64,000 bases of DNA from Candidatus Chromulinivoraceae bacterium (GTDB lineage Bacteria > Patescibacteriota > Saccharimonadia > Saccharimonadales > Saccharimonadaceae). The first letter of the stretch is position 1; each line of letters opens with the position of its first letter. Where the stretch lies: assembly GCA_035478595.1 (NCBI GenBank), contig DATIJL010000012.1, positions 1-64,000 of the forward strand. Reading direction: 5' to 3'. The position numbers were made by a program, and so were the translations under genes. Positions 50,478-59,210 of this stretch are shown piece by piece. The notes under the pieces were generated by a model. The model was given only the letters and a program-made list of their open reading frames with translations, was not told the DNA's origin and searched no databases.

Positions 50478-51758
50478 ATGAAGATCGCTATCGCAGGCTA
50501 TGGAGTTGAAGGTAAATCAAATTACGATTATTTTATGCGTCATGGACATGATGTAACGATTATTGATGAACGCGAAGATATACTGGATTTACCGGTAGAG
50601 GCGAAAACGATCCTAGGTTTAGGGGTGTTTGAGAAGCTAGATGGCTTCGACATGGTTGTCCGAACGGCGGGCCTTGCGCCACGTAAAATTAAAACAGATG
50701 GCAAGGTATGGTCGGCAACTAATGAATTTTTTGCTGAGTGTCCGGCGCCAATCATTGGCGTAACGGGCAGTAAGGGCAAGGGAACGACCTGCAGTCTGAT
50801 CGCAAGTATTTTGCGTACGAGTGGTAAAGCAGTTCATCTAGTTGGTAATATCGGTATGCCTGCGCTTGATGAACTCGAAAAAATTGCTGAAACAGATATT
50901 GTTGTGTACGAAATGAGTAGCTTTCAACTGTGGGATATTGAAAAATCACCGCATGTAGCTGTGGTGCTCATGATTGAGCCGGATCATTTGGATGTCCATG
51001 CTAGTTTCGAGGAATACGTTGCAGCTAAAGCGAATATCGTACTGCATCAGAATGAAGACGATATTACGGTATACAATGTTAATAATCCTCACTCAGCCAT
51101 AATTGCGAAACAGTCAAAAGGGATGAAACAACCTTACCAGTTTGAAACCGCTGCTCACGTAGCACATGGTGCATTTTGGTATGGCAAAACACAACTTTGT
51201 TCAACGGATGAACTAGTAATTCCAGGCGTGCATAATCAAGATAATGCCTGCGCGGCAATCAACGCAGTTTGGTCGTATGTGCAAGATGGTGAAGTTATTG
51301 CACGAGGTCTCTCTGAATTTACCGGGTTACCCCATCGACTTAAGCTAGTTGACGAGAAAAGAAACGTTCGCTATTACGATGATAGTATCGCTACTACACC
51401 AGGCAGCGCTATCGCTGCTATGGTCGCATTTGACGCACCAAAAGTGCTGATTTTAGGCGGTTCAAGCAAAGGGGCTGATTTCACATCGGTGGCTGAAGTT
51501 GCCGAGAAGGCGGATATCAGAGTTACTCTGTTGATTGGTTCTGAAGCACCAAAAATTGAGGCAGTGTTGAAGCCTCGAGGAATTCCATATCTTAATTTAG
51601 GTGAAACTATTACGATGGATGAAATCGTTAAAATTGCAGCAGTCCAGGCGCACGCGGGCGATGTGGTGGTATTAAGCCCGGGGTGCGCAAGTTTTGGTAT
51701 GTTTAAAAACTACAAAGACCGCGGAGACCAGTTTATTGCAGCGGTTAAAAATTTATAA
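50478..51758 (+). CDS. murD: UDP-N-acetylmuramoyl-L-alanine:D-glutamate ligase
   Basis: MurD (426 aa) adds D-Glu to the peptidoglycan precursor. The N-terminal Rossmann-like domain (about 1-90), ATP motif GVTGSKGKGTTC (P-loop), VYEMSSFQLWDIE and the C-terminal domain are present. TAGAAT, formed partly by the stop codon of the upstream gene, lies six bases before ATG, so it could also be transcribed from its own promoter. Length is near the usual 440-450. Confidence 0.96.
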   Translation: MKIAIAGYGVEGKSNYDYFMRHGHDVTIIDEREDILDLPVEAKTILGLGVFEKLDGFDMVVRTAGLAPRKIKTDGKVWSATNEFFAECPAPIIGVTGSKGKGTTCSLIASILRTSGKAVHLVGNIGMPALDELEKIAETDIVVYEMSSFQLWDIEKSPHVAVVLMIEPDHLDVHASFEEYVAAKANIVLHQNEDDITVYNVNNPHSAIIAKQSKGMKQPYQFETAAHVAHGAFWYGKTQLCSTDELVIPGVHNQDNACAAINAVWSYVQDGEVIARGLSEFTGLPHRLKLVDEKRNVRYYDDSIATTPGSAIAAMVAFDAPKVLILGGSSKGADFTSVAEVAEKADIRVTLLIGSEAPKIEAVLKPRGIPYLNLGETITMDEIVKIAAVQAHAGDVVVLSPGCASFGMFKNYKDRGDQFIAAVKNL

Positions 51759-51792
51759 TCTGCTACAATAAAAGTACAAGAGGAGAGGAATT

Positions 51793-52872
51793 ATGCAGCC
51801 ATTGTTAAAACGGCTCGATGCCTTGCGTCAGTCGATATTGGCTGCCTATACGCAACTGGCAATTGAAGACAAAGCTGCCTTGGCGAGTACGATCGAGGAT
51901 GAATTAGCGGCGCCCGAAATTTGGAACAATCCCGTATATGCTCAGGATAAGAGCAAGCAACTTGCTAGTTTGAACGCTATGGTAACACCATGGAAGACAC
52001 TTCGTGCTCAAGCTGAGGATATGCATGAGCTGATGGAGCTTGGTGACGATAGTCTACTTGGAGAATTCGAGGGTCAGGTCAGTGCGCTTGAAGCTGAGTT
52101 TGCCGAGCGTAAAAAAGAACTACTTTTTAATGGTGAATACGATGACCATAACGCTATCATTCGTATTAGTGCTGGAGCCGGTGGGACTGATGCTCAGGAT
52201 TGGTCTGAAATGCTTGAGCGAATGTATTTGCGTTGGGCAGAAAAGTCCGGGTTTGTAACATCAATTGTGGAACGTTCCGTTGGCGATGAAGCGGGCATTA
52301 AAGCGAGTGTGATTGAAATTACAGGTCCTTACGCGTACGGAAGACTGCGTTCTGAAAACGGCGTACATCGACTTGTTCGTCTCAGTCCGTATAATAGCGA
52401 CAACCTCCGACAAACTAGCTTCGCGCTAGTCGAGATCCTACCTCAGATTGAAGCGCCTGAGGAGGTTAGTATCAGTGACAAAGACCTAAAAATAGATGTT
52501 TATAGGGCAGGCGGCCATGGTGGTCAGAGCGTTAATACGACAGATAGCGCTGTGCGCGTGACGCACCTTCCAACTGGCATTGTGGTTGCTATTCAAAATG
52601 AACGATCGCAGCTTCAAAATAAAGAAACGGCTATGCGTATTTTACGCTCAAAATTAGCACAGCTGCAACTAGAGCAGCATGCTGAAAATGTCAGTGATTT
52701 ACATGCCGGTGAATCAGCAAACTGGGGAAGCCAAATTCGTAATTACGTGTTGCACCCCTACACTATGGTGAAGGATACTCGTACTAAATATGAAGATCGT
52801 GATGCTTCAAGCGTACTCGACGGCAAGCTAGACGGCTTTATGACTGCCTATCTTGAGCATGGTATGAATTAG
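51793..52872 (+). CDS. prfB: Peptide chain release factor 2
   Basis: RF2 (359 aa) releases peptides at UGA and UAA. The GGQ motif is in AGGHGGQSVNTTDSAV. The codon-recognition tripeptide reads SPY (RLSPYNSDN) instead of the usual SPF. There is no programmed frameshift near codon 25; the frame is continuous from ATG 51793, which has a clear GGAGAGG. UGA stops are used in this window, so RF2 is needed. It is followed by ftsE, as in many bacteria. Confidence 0.95.
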   Translation: MQPLLKRLDALRQSILAAYTQLAIEDKAALASTIEDELAAPEIWNNPVYAQDKSKQLASLNAMVTPWKTLRAQAEDMHELMELGDDSLLGEFEGQVSALEAEFAERKKELLFNGEYDDHNAIIRISAGAGGTDAQDWSEMLERMYLRWAEKSGFVTSIVERSVGDEAGIKASVIEITGPYAYGRLRSENGVHRLVRLSPYNSDNLRQTSFALVEILPQIEAPEEVSISDKDLKIDVYRAGGHGGQSVNTTDSAVRVTHLPTGIVVAIQNERSQLQNKETAMRILRSKLAQLQLEQHAENVSDLHAGESANWGSQIRNYVLHPYTMVKDTRTKYEDRDASSVLDGKLDGFMTAYLEHGMN

Positions 52873-52929
52873 TTAAAACACTAGCCGATCTGTAGCCATA
52901 AAAGTGATTATGGTATACTATAGACAGCG

Positions 52930-53613
52930 ATGATTCTTTTAGATAGGGTAACTAAAACATACGGAAAAGATGCCAAACCTGCGCTCAACCGTATAAGCTT
53001 ACATGTCGAACCAAATGAGTTCGTCATTTTAGTCGGTACCAGCGGTGCAGGCAAAACAACACTCCTAAGATTACTTACTCGCGAAGAAAAGCCAACTAGC
53101 GGCAAGATTGTCGTAGGTGGTATTGATTACGATACGTTAAAAGATAAGCATATCCCGCTATTGCGCCGTAAAATTGGCGTAGTATTCCAAGATTTTAAGT
53201 TGCTGCCGCAGCGTACTGTGTTTGAAAACGTAGCCTTCGCCCTTGAAATTGCTGGCATGACTAACCGTGAAATTAAGAATACCGTACCAAAGGTGATTGA
53301 GCTTGTTGGCCTTGCCGGTAAAGAAAACCAATTTCCACACCAGCTGTCCGGTGGTGAACGTCAGCGTGTCGCGATTGCTCGTGCCGTTGTTCGTCAGCCA
53401 AAAATCCTTATCGCCGATGAGCCAACGGGTAATCTTGACCCACGCCACAGTTGGGATATTGTTCGGTTGCTTGAAAAAATCAACAAGTACGGTACAACGG
53501 TACTTTTGACAACTCATAACGTTGACATCGTTAACAAGCTGAAGCGTCGTGTTGTCACGTTGGAACACGGCAAAATTACCAGTGATCAAGCGCAGGGGAG
53601 TTACAGACAATGA
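52930..53613 (+). CDS. ftsE: Cell division ATP-binding protein FtsE
   Basis: FtsE (227 aa) is the ATPase of FtsEX, which couples the divisome to peptidoglycan hydrolysis. Walker A GTSGAGKTT, signature LSGGERQR and Walker [13 protein letters not shown] are exact. TGG-TATACT lies ten bases before ATG 52930, so the leader would be about four bases. It overlaps ftsX by four bases (ATGA). Confidence 0.97.
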   Translation: MILLDRVTKTYGKDAKPALNRISLHVEPNEFVILVGTSGAGKTTLLRLLTREEKPTSGKIVVGGIDYDTLKDKHIPLLRRKIGVVFQDFKLLPQRTVFENVAFALEIAGMTNREIKNTVPKVIELVGLAGKENQFPHQLSGGERQRVAIARAVVRQPKILIADEPTGNLDPRHSWDIVRLLEKINKYGTTVLLTTHNVDIVNKLKRRVVTLEHGKITSDQAQGSYRQ

Positions 53614-54593
53614 GTAAGCGTAAACTGGACGCCAAGGCTTTTTCTCAGCAAAAACATCACCGTCGCCAGTGGCTGACGTTTGTGCGTATGTGTAAATATG
53701 GTGTAAGCAACTTCAGCCGTAATGCATGGCTTACAATCGCTGCTACGGCGGTTATGACTATCACGCTTTTAGTGGTATTTGTAACGCTATCTGCTCGTAG
53801 TGTCCTGCTTGATACGGTCAGCGAAATCCGCGATAAAGTGGATATGTCAATCTATGTCAAAACTGATACGACGAGCGATGATATTCAAAATATAGAAACT
53901 GGTCTTAAAAATCTTAAAAATTCGGTTCGTGATGTTCGTTATGTCAGCCCTGAAGAAGCGCGTCAAGAATTTGCTCAAGCAAATAGTGGCGATGCTGGAA
54001 CGCTTAACGCATTAAACGAGGCAACCAACGAGTTTCCAGGAACGTTCCGCATTAGCCCGGTCGATATTAATAAGACCGACGAGTTGCGCAACTTTGTAAA
54101 CACTGATCCAACACTTAAAAGGGATATTGATCCAAATCGTGCACCATCTTTTGCAGGTGACCGTAAGACCGCCATTGATAATATCGGTCGCTGGGTAAAC
54201 TTTGCCGAACAAGCAGGTCTTGTTGCTAGTATTATCTTCATTGCAATCTCGTCACTGATTATTTTCAACACTATTCGCATGGCTATCTTTAACCGCCGTG
54301 ACGAGATTCAGATGATGAAGCTTATTGGTGCTGATCGTAGTTTTATTCGCGGACCGTTTATTGTGGAGGCGGTTGTATATGGCTTTATTGCAGCCATTAT
54401 CGCCACAGGTCTTGGTGTTGGGCTTTTGTACGCTTCTAAAAACACGTTAATGAGTTATGGTATTGGTATCGACAACACGATACATCTTGCGACAGTTTAT
54501 ATTGTTGTTGTCTTGCTTGGTATGATTATCCTCGGTGCTATTATTGGTATTATTTCCGCGCTTCTTGCCACTCGACGCTACCTCAAGATCTAG
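53610..54593 (+). CDS. ftsX: Cell division protein FtsX
   Basis: FtsX (327 aa) is the membrane subunit of FtsEX: one N-terminal helix (about 40-62), an extracytoplasmic loop (about 70-200), and three C-terminal helices with FNTIRMAIFNRRDEIQMMKLIGADRSFIRGPF. The ATGA overlap with ftsE means coupled translation. The gene after it encodes a coiled-coil CHAP hydrolase, the usual FtsEX partner. Confidence 0.96.
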   Translation: MSKRKLDAKAFSQQKHHRRQWLTFVRMCKYGVSNFSRNAWLTIAATAVMTITLLVVFVTLSARSVLLDTVSEIRDKVDMSIYVKTDTTSDDIQNIETGLKNLKNSVRDVRYVSPEEARQEFAQANSGDAGTLNALNEATNEFPGTFRISPVDINKTDELRNFVNTDPTLKRDIDPNRAPSFAGDRKTAIDNIGRWVNFAEQAGLVASIIFIAISSLIIFNTIRMAIFNRRDEIQMMKLIGADRSFIRGPFIVEAVVYGFIAAIIATGLGVGLLYASKNTLMSYGIGIDNTIHLATVYIVVVLLGMIILGAIIGIISALLATRRYLKI

Positions 54594-54605
54594 TTGTATA
54601 TACGG

Positions 54606-54634
54606 TTGACATTTCATCGTGCTTGTGGTAATAT
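54606..54634 (+). promoter_or_regulatory. Promoter of the CHAP hydrolase gene
   Basis: TTGACA (54606-54611), 17 bases, TGG, TAATAT (54629-54634), then seven bases to ATG 54642. Consensus -35, optimal spacing and extended -10 make this the best-supported leaderless promoter in the window. Confidence 0.8.
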
Positions 54635-54641
54635 CAGGCTA

Positions 54642-55838
54642 ATGAAACAGCGGTCCACCACACCAGTTTCAAAAGGGTTAGTTACACGTTCAATGCTTGT
54701 AGCTTCTGCCATTTTGATGGTTATAGCCGCACCACTCTCGATTATGCCTCGTGTATATGCTGATAAGTTTGACGATCAGATTACTGCATTACAAAGCGAG
54801 ATAGACCAATATACTGCTCAGGCTGGTCAACTCCGAACGCAAATAGGAACACTACAGCAAGAGATTGCTGGTATCGAAAAGCAGAAGGCTATTATCCAGG
54901 CGCAAATTGACTTGAGTCAGGCAAAGTACAACAAGTTGCAAGAGCAGATTATTCAAACTCAACAGCAAATTTCCGATAACCAGAAGGCCCTCGGTACGAC
55001 TATTGCTGACCTTTATATCGATGGATCTATATCGCCACTCGAAATGCTAGCTAGTAGTAAGAACATTGGAGATTATGTTGACAAGCAAACGTACCGTTCT
55101 TCGGTTCAAACGCAGCTTACCGAGGCTATTACTCGAATTAGGGCTTTAAAGGCTGACCTTGAAAATCAAAAAGCAGATGTACAGCGAACGCTTGCTGACC
55201 AGACTAATTCACGCAAGGCTCTTGCTGACCAAGAGAGTGCGCAAAACGCCTTACTTGCTCAAACACAAGGCCAAGAAAACGCATACCAGAGTCTCGCATC
55301 CGATCGTGAAGCAAAAAAACTTCAGGTACAACAGCAACAACAGGCTGCAATTGAGGCTGCTATTGCTGCCGCTAGCGGTGGTCGTGGAACGGGGGTTGTA
55401 TTACCCGGTACGACAGACTACCCATGGAACTCATCTAACTGCTATGTCGATGCCAATGCGTGGTCTTACGGCGGTGTCGATGGGAACGGTACTGATGGTC
55501 TAGGCTATGGCTGTCGTCAGTGTGTAAGCTATGTCGCATGGCGCGTTTACAAAGAAACGGGTTACGCACCAGTTAGTTGGGGCAACGCCTATGACTGGCC
55601 GTCGAGTGGCCATGCAGCAGGGTATACAGTGAGTCCCGTGCCACGTGCACATGCTGCCGGTGTTATTATGTCGGGCGGTGAACCTGGCCACATCGTTTGG
55701 GTTGAAAGTGTCGACCAAAATGCAGGTACGATGATCGTTAGCCAATACAATTACTACAACGCTGGTGGTTCTGGCTGGGGTAACTATAGTAAGATGCAAG
55801 TTCCAATTGGAACTTATCAGCAATACATCTATTTCTAA
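54642..55838 (+). CDS. FtsEX-partner peptidoglycan hydrolase: coiled coil plus CHAP domain
   Basis: From ATG 54642 the 398-aa protein has a signal peptide (about 1-45, ending PRVYA), a long coiled coil (about 48-205, Gln/Lys-rich), a short linker and a C-terminal CHAP domain. Its catalytic Cys is in GCRQCVSYVAW and the His in PGHIVWVES. This is the PcsB-like layout of hydrolases activated by FtsEX through the coiled coil. It acts in the wall at the septum. It directly follows ftsX, with its own strong promoter. Confidence 0.93.
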   Translation: MKQRSTTPVSKGLVTRSMLVASAILMVIAAPLSIMPRVYADKFDDQITALQSEIDQYTAQAGQLRTQIGTLQQEIAGIEKQKAIIQAQIDLSQAKYNKLQEQIIQTQQQISDNQKALGTTIADLYIDGSISPLEMLASSKNIGDYVDKQTYRSSVQTQLTEAITRIRALKADLENQKADVQRTLADQTNSRKALADQESAQNALLAQTQGQENAYQSLASDREAKKLQVQQQQQAAIEAAIAAASGGRGTGVVLPGTTDYPWNSSNCYVDANAWSYGGVDGNGTDGLGYGCRQCVSYVAWRVYKETGYAPVSWGNAYDWPSSGHAAGYTVSPVPRAHAAGVIMSGGEPGHIVWVESVDQNAGTMIVSQYNYYNAGGSGWGNYSKMQVPIGTYQQYIYF

Positions 55839-55858
55839 GAGAAAGAAAAGCATAGGAA

Positions 55859-55894
55859 GTATAGCGCGCTCCACCTGGAGTGCGCTATACTTGT
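55859..55894 (+). terminator. Intrinsic hairpin after the CHAP gene
   Basis: A 16-bp stem with one G-T pair (55859-55874 with 55879-55894) around ACCT. Confidence 0.75.
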
Positions 55895-55929
55895 AGAAGC
55901 TTACTGATAAGAGAGGGAATGATTCTATA

Positions 55930-57147
55930 GTGGCAGATAACCAACATACTATGGCGAATGCGCACAAGCGATCGGCCGGTATTACTAAAAACATATATTT
56001 TTTGACGATTGCGATTACGGCAATACTTGGGTTTGTGGCGGGCACGCGAAGTGCGGACGTCGTTGGTGCAATTGCGCCTGTTTTTGGCTTTAAGGTCGTA
56101 ACAGGAACACTTGATCTTAGTTCTGTGCAGCGAACTTACCAACAACTTGCAGCAAACTATGACGGTAAACTCGATACAAAAGCGCTTGTTGATGGTGCAA
56201 GCAAGGGTCTTGTCGCAGCTGCAGGTGACAAATTCACGGTATTTATGGATGCTAAAGAAGCAAGTGCGTTTGATAATGATCTTTCGGGCAATATTGGCGG
56301 TGGTATCGGTGCAGAGATTGGTCTGAGAAGCGATAAACCAACGATTATCCGGATTTTGCCAGGTAATCCAGCCGAAAAGGCAGGACTTGTAGCTGGAGAC
56401 GTTATTTTGGCAGTTAACGATCAGTCAACGAGTGGCTGGTCAGCCGATCAGACTGCAACGGCGGTGCGTGGTGACGTAGGCACTACCGTAAAGATGACAA
56501 TTATGCGCGGTACAGCCCAAAAAGACTTTACAGTAACACGTGCAACAGTAGATAACCCAAGTGTTGACAGTAAAATTACAAACGGTGTTGGAATTTTGAC
56601 GATCAGTCGGTTTGACGACCAGACGGGACTCTTGGCGCAAAAAGCAGCTGAGAACTTTAAGCAGCAAAATGTAAAAGGTATAATTCTGGATCTTCGCGAT
56701 AATGGTGGTGGTTATATTACCGCAGCACAAGACGTAGCCGGGCTTTGGGTAAAGGATAAGTTGGTGGTTTCAGAGCGTACGAACGGTCAAACAACTGATC
56801 AACTGACTTCTGGTGATAATCCTGTTTTAGCCGGCATCCCAACGATAGTACTAGTAAACGGAAGTACGGCGAGCGCGAGCGAGATTGTATCAGGTGCATT
56901 AAAGGACTATAAAGTCGCAACGCTTATAGGTGAAAAGACGTATGGTAAGGGAACGGTACAAAAAGTACTTGATCTCGGCGCTGGAACTAAACTAAAAGTA
57001 ACAGTGGCACGCTGGTACACGCCTAATGGCCAGAATATCGATAAGCAGGGAATTACTCCTGATCAGACAGTTAAACTCACGGCTGATGATATGAATGCTG
57101 GCAATGATCCACAGATGACGGCGGCAATGAGCCATCTTGGAGAATAG
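55930..57147 (+). CDS. C-terminal processing peptidase (S41, CtpA/Prc-like)
   Basis: The 405-aa protein has an N-terminal helix (about 22-42), a PDZ domain (about 135-215, NIGGGIGAEIGL, IRILPGNPAEKAGLVAGD) and the S41 core with nucleophile in VNGSTASASEIV and the general-base Lys in EKTYGKGTVQ. Such tail-specific proteases work outside the membrane, often on wall hydrolases or anti-sigma factors. Start is GTG 55930, with ATG 55951 as alternative. It lies between the CHAP gene and a response regulator. Confidence 0.95.
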   Translation: MADNQHTMANAHKRSAGITKNIYFLTIAITAILGFVAGTRSADVVGAIAPVFGFKVVTGTLDLSSVQRTYQQLAANYDGKLDTKALVDGASKGLVAAAGDKFTVFMDAKEASAFDNDLSGNIGGGIGAEIGLRSDKPTIIRILPGNPAEKAGLVAGDVILAVNDQSTSGWSADQTATAVRGDVGTTVKMTIMRGTAQKDFTVTRATVDNPSVDSKITNGVGILTISRFDDQTGLLAQKAAENFKQQNVKGIILDLRDNGGGYITAAQDVAGLWVKDKLVVSERTNGQTTDQLTSGDNPVLAGIPTIVLVNGSTASASEIVSGALKDYKVATLIGEKTYGKGTVQKVLDLGAGTKLKVTVARWYTPNGQNIDKQGITPDQTVKLTADDMNAGNDPQMTAAMSHLGE

Positions 57148-57193
57148 CCATGCTTGTGCTTTTTACTAACATTGAGTAATATTAGAGGTAGTT

Positions 57194-57592
57194 ATGGACA
57201 CAAAGAAGAAAATATTACTTGTTGAAGATGATACAGCACTTGCTGCGGTCTATAAATCTCGTTTAGAGCTAGAAGGCTTTGAAATCCGTGAAGTGAATAA
57301 CGGTGAGGAAGCGCTCTCTGCGGCGATTGAATTTAAGCCTGACCTTGTATTGCTTGATGCGATGATGCCAAAAATTAGTGGGTTTGATGTGTTGGACATC
57401 TTGCGTAATACCCCTGAAACAACCAATACACGAGTAATTATGCTTACGGCCCTGAGCCAGCCTAAAGATAAAGAGCGTGCTGAGGCGCTAGGCGTTGACG
57501 ATTATCTAGTTAAATCGCAGGTGGTTATTGGTGATGTTGTTGAACGAGTTCGTTTTCACCTTGGTATGACAGCTGATCAACCTCAGAAATAG
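57194..57592 (+). CDS. Stand-alone receiver-domain response regulator
   Basis: The 132-aa protein is only a REC domain: acidic pocket VEDD (11-13), phosphoacceptor Asp55 in LLDAMMPK, Thr in MLTALSQ and Lys in DYLVKSQ. There is no DNA-binding output domain, so it would act by protein-protein contact, as CheY-type regulators do. No histidine kinase is beside it; the soluble kinase at 62735 is a possible partner. A terminator follows. Confidence 0.93.
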   Translation: MDTKKKILLVEDDTALAAVYKSRLELEGFEIREVNNGEEALSAAIEFKPDLVLLDAMMPKISGFDVLDILRNTPETTNTRVIMLTALSQPKDKERAEALGVDDYLVKSQVVIGDVVERVRFHLGMTADQPQK

Positions 57593-57609
57593 ATAAATTT
57601 GCAGTTAAA

Positions 57610-57640
57610 ATAAATACCCCCGAGAGACGGGGGTATTTAT
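57610..57640. terminator. Bidirectional intrinsic terminator
   Basis: A 13-bp stem (57610-57622 with 57628-57640), A/T-rich flanks on both sides; shared with convergent rpmA. Confidence 0.85.
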
Positions 57641-57657
57641 TTTATAGAGCCGATCAG

Positions 57658-57930
57658 CTATTGAACGCTGACACGGGTACGAGGAACGGTTTTGCCAGTA
57701 AAGTGGCCTTTTTTAACCTTATCAAAAGTAACAACACCATCAACAGCAGCGTGGATTGTGAAGTTTTTGCTAATGTATGTGCCGGGACCAGCGATTTTAG
57801 TGCTGCCAGTTTGGCGAACGAGAACTTCTCCATTACTGACCTTTTGACCACCAAAGCGCTTCACACCAAGGCGTTGGCCGGCGTTGTTGTGGATGTTCTT
57901 GCTAGAACCACCTGCTTTAACGTGTGACAT
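57658..57930 (-). CDS. rpmA: 50S ribosomal protein L27
   Basis: L27 (90 aa) lies near the peptidyl transferase centre. It starts MSHVKAGGSSKN, with the conserved GG pair but a reduced basic N-terminal tip, continues LGVKRFGGQKVSNGEVLVRQTGSTKIAGPGTYISKNFTIHAAVDG. No Firmicutes-type cleavable extension. The usual neighbours rplU and obg are not adjacent; the gene stands alone with a good AAGGAG before ATG. Confidence 0.97.
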   Translation of the reverse strand: MSHVKAGGSSKNIHNNAGQRLGVKRFGGQKVSNGEVLVRQTGSTKIAGPGTYISKNFTIHAAVDGVVTFDKVKKGHFTGKTVPRTRVSVQ

Positions 57931-57990
57931 GAGTACTCCTTAACGTTTCTAAATCAATCCGTTCTATTGTACTTGTAAACCACTGTTTCG

Positions 57991-59187
57991 TCAAGACTTT
58001 ATGAGCACGAGCAGTTCGCGTGCGACAATCTGATCTTCGCGGTAGTAGAGCAAGTCCTCTGGTTTGACGTTGTTGAACTTATACTGACTAAAACCTAGGT
58101 GTTCAAGCTGACGTGTGAGCGGTAAGTGAGTGAATTCTCCCTGATAATTGCGCCAAGCTGGGATCGCTACGCAGAGTGGGGTGCCGGGTGCGATTTGAGG
58201 GCCAATATTTTTTAGAAATGCTGAAATAATATAGTTACAGTTGTCTTTTACTTGCATTAGCTTAGCTGGAGATGGAGGAGCGCTAAATGGCTGTCCTAAG
58301 TAGCTCTCGCATACAACGGAATCGATTGGTTGCTGCCATTTGGCCTCCATAGCATCACCTTGGTGGAGGTCGACACTAACTGTTGTATTGTGTGACTCCG
58401 CAAGCCATTTAAGGTTTGCTTCGCTAAATTCAATCATTTTATCGGCAAGGTCAGTGCCATAAACATGATAGCCCATGAGTGCGGCCTCTTGCAGGACGAC
58501 GCCTGTACCGCAGAAAGGGTCGAGAAGACGAGGCTCCTCTCCGGAGCGGTCGTTAGAGGTTTCGGGTAGAGAGGTGGGTGATGCGAGATTTATCATGATC
58601 TGAGCAAGCTTTGGAGGAAGCATGCCCACGAAAGCGTCGCGTTTTGGCCGTTTTTGGTCACGCAAGGCATAGGCGGTAATATTTTGCGTACCGATACTCT
58701 CGGCAATGATGACTCGGCCGTTACGTGCTCGAAGAATGAGCAGTTCTATTTTATTTGGCGCGGAGCCAAGCTTATTGTGGTGTGAGGTGGCGCTACTAAG
58801 AGCTGCTTCGGTGTTAGGAATAAGACGAAGGCTGACGCCAGAGTTTTTTAACTTTTGCTTGAGAATAATGCCGGTTTTTTGGATATCACGCGACGATTCT
58901 TCAAATCCGTAAGCACTAATGCCGAGTGTGATTTTGCCGGTTTTAGCTGCCCACTCCTTACTATAAGTTTGGACGATTTTCATGCTGGCACGGCGCCAGT
59001 CGGCATGCGAAAGCTCTATAAGAATGCGACCAGCTTTCTGTGTGCCGCCCAGTGTTTCTAATGAAAAGTGAGTCGAACTGACTGTCGCGGATTGGTCTGA
59101 AAACCAATGAACGCTGTCTGGTCCATATAAATGTTCGAGTTCTCCAACGCCGAGTGCCGGCTGCCGTCCTAAAATCGCAATATACAT
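57991..59187 (-). CDS. Trm11-like RNA methyltransferase
   Basis: The 398-aa protein has an N-terminal region (about 1-190) resembling THUMP-type RNA binding, then a Rossmann methyltransferase with LLDPFCGTGVVLQEAALMGYHVYGTD for SAM. This matches the Trm11/TrmG10 group that makes N2-methylguanosine in tRNA. The catalytic-motif region, usually D/N-PPY, reads VCESYLGQPFS, so the activity could differ. A TATACT hexamer (complement of 59195-59200) lies seven bases before the ATG and shares DNA with the divergent promoter. Confidence 0.8.
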   Translation of the reverse strand: MYIAILGRQPALGVGELEHLYGPDSVHWFSDQSATVSSTHFSLETLGGTQKAGRILIELSHADWRRASMKIVQTYSKEWAAKTGKITLGISAYGFEESSRDIQKTGIILKQKLKNSGVSLRLIPNTEAALSSATSHHNKLGSAPNKIELLILRARNGRVIIAESIGTQNITAYALRDQKRPKRDAFVGMLPPKLAQIMINLASPTSLPETSNDRSGEEPRLLDPFCGTGVVLQEAALMGYHVYGTDLADKMIEFSEANLKWLAESHNTTVSVDLHQGDAMEAKWQQPIDSVVCESYLGQPFSAPPSPAKLMQVKDNCNYIISAFLKNIGPQIAPGTPLCVAIPAWRNYQGEFTHLPLTRQLEHLGFSQYKFNNVKPEDLLYYREDQIVARELLVLIKS

Positions 59188-59194
59188 ATCATTT

Positions 59195-59204
59195 AGTATA
59201 TACT
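59195..59204. promoter_or_regulatory. Shared palindromic -10 for two divergent leaderless genes
   Basis: AGTATATACT contains TATACT on both strands: 59199-59204 for the + gene (six bases to ATG 59211) and the complement of 59195-59200 for the - gene (seven bases to ATG 59187). Confidence 0.65.
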
Positions 59205-59210
59205 AGAGTC

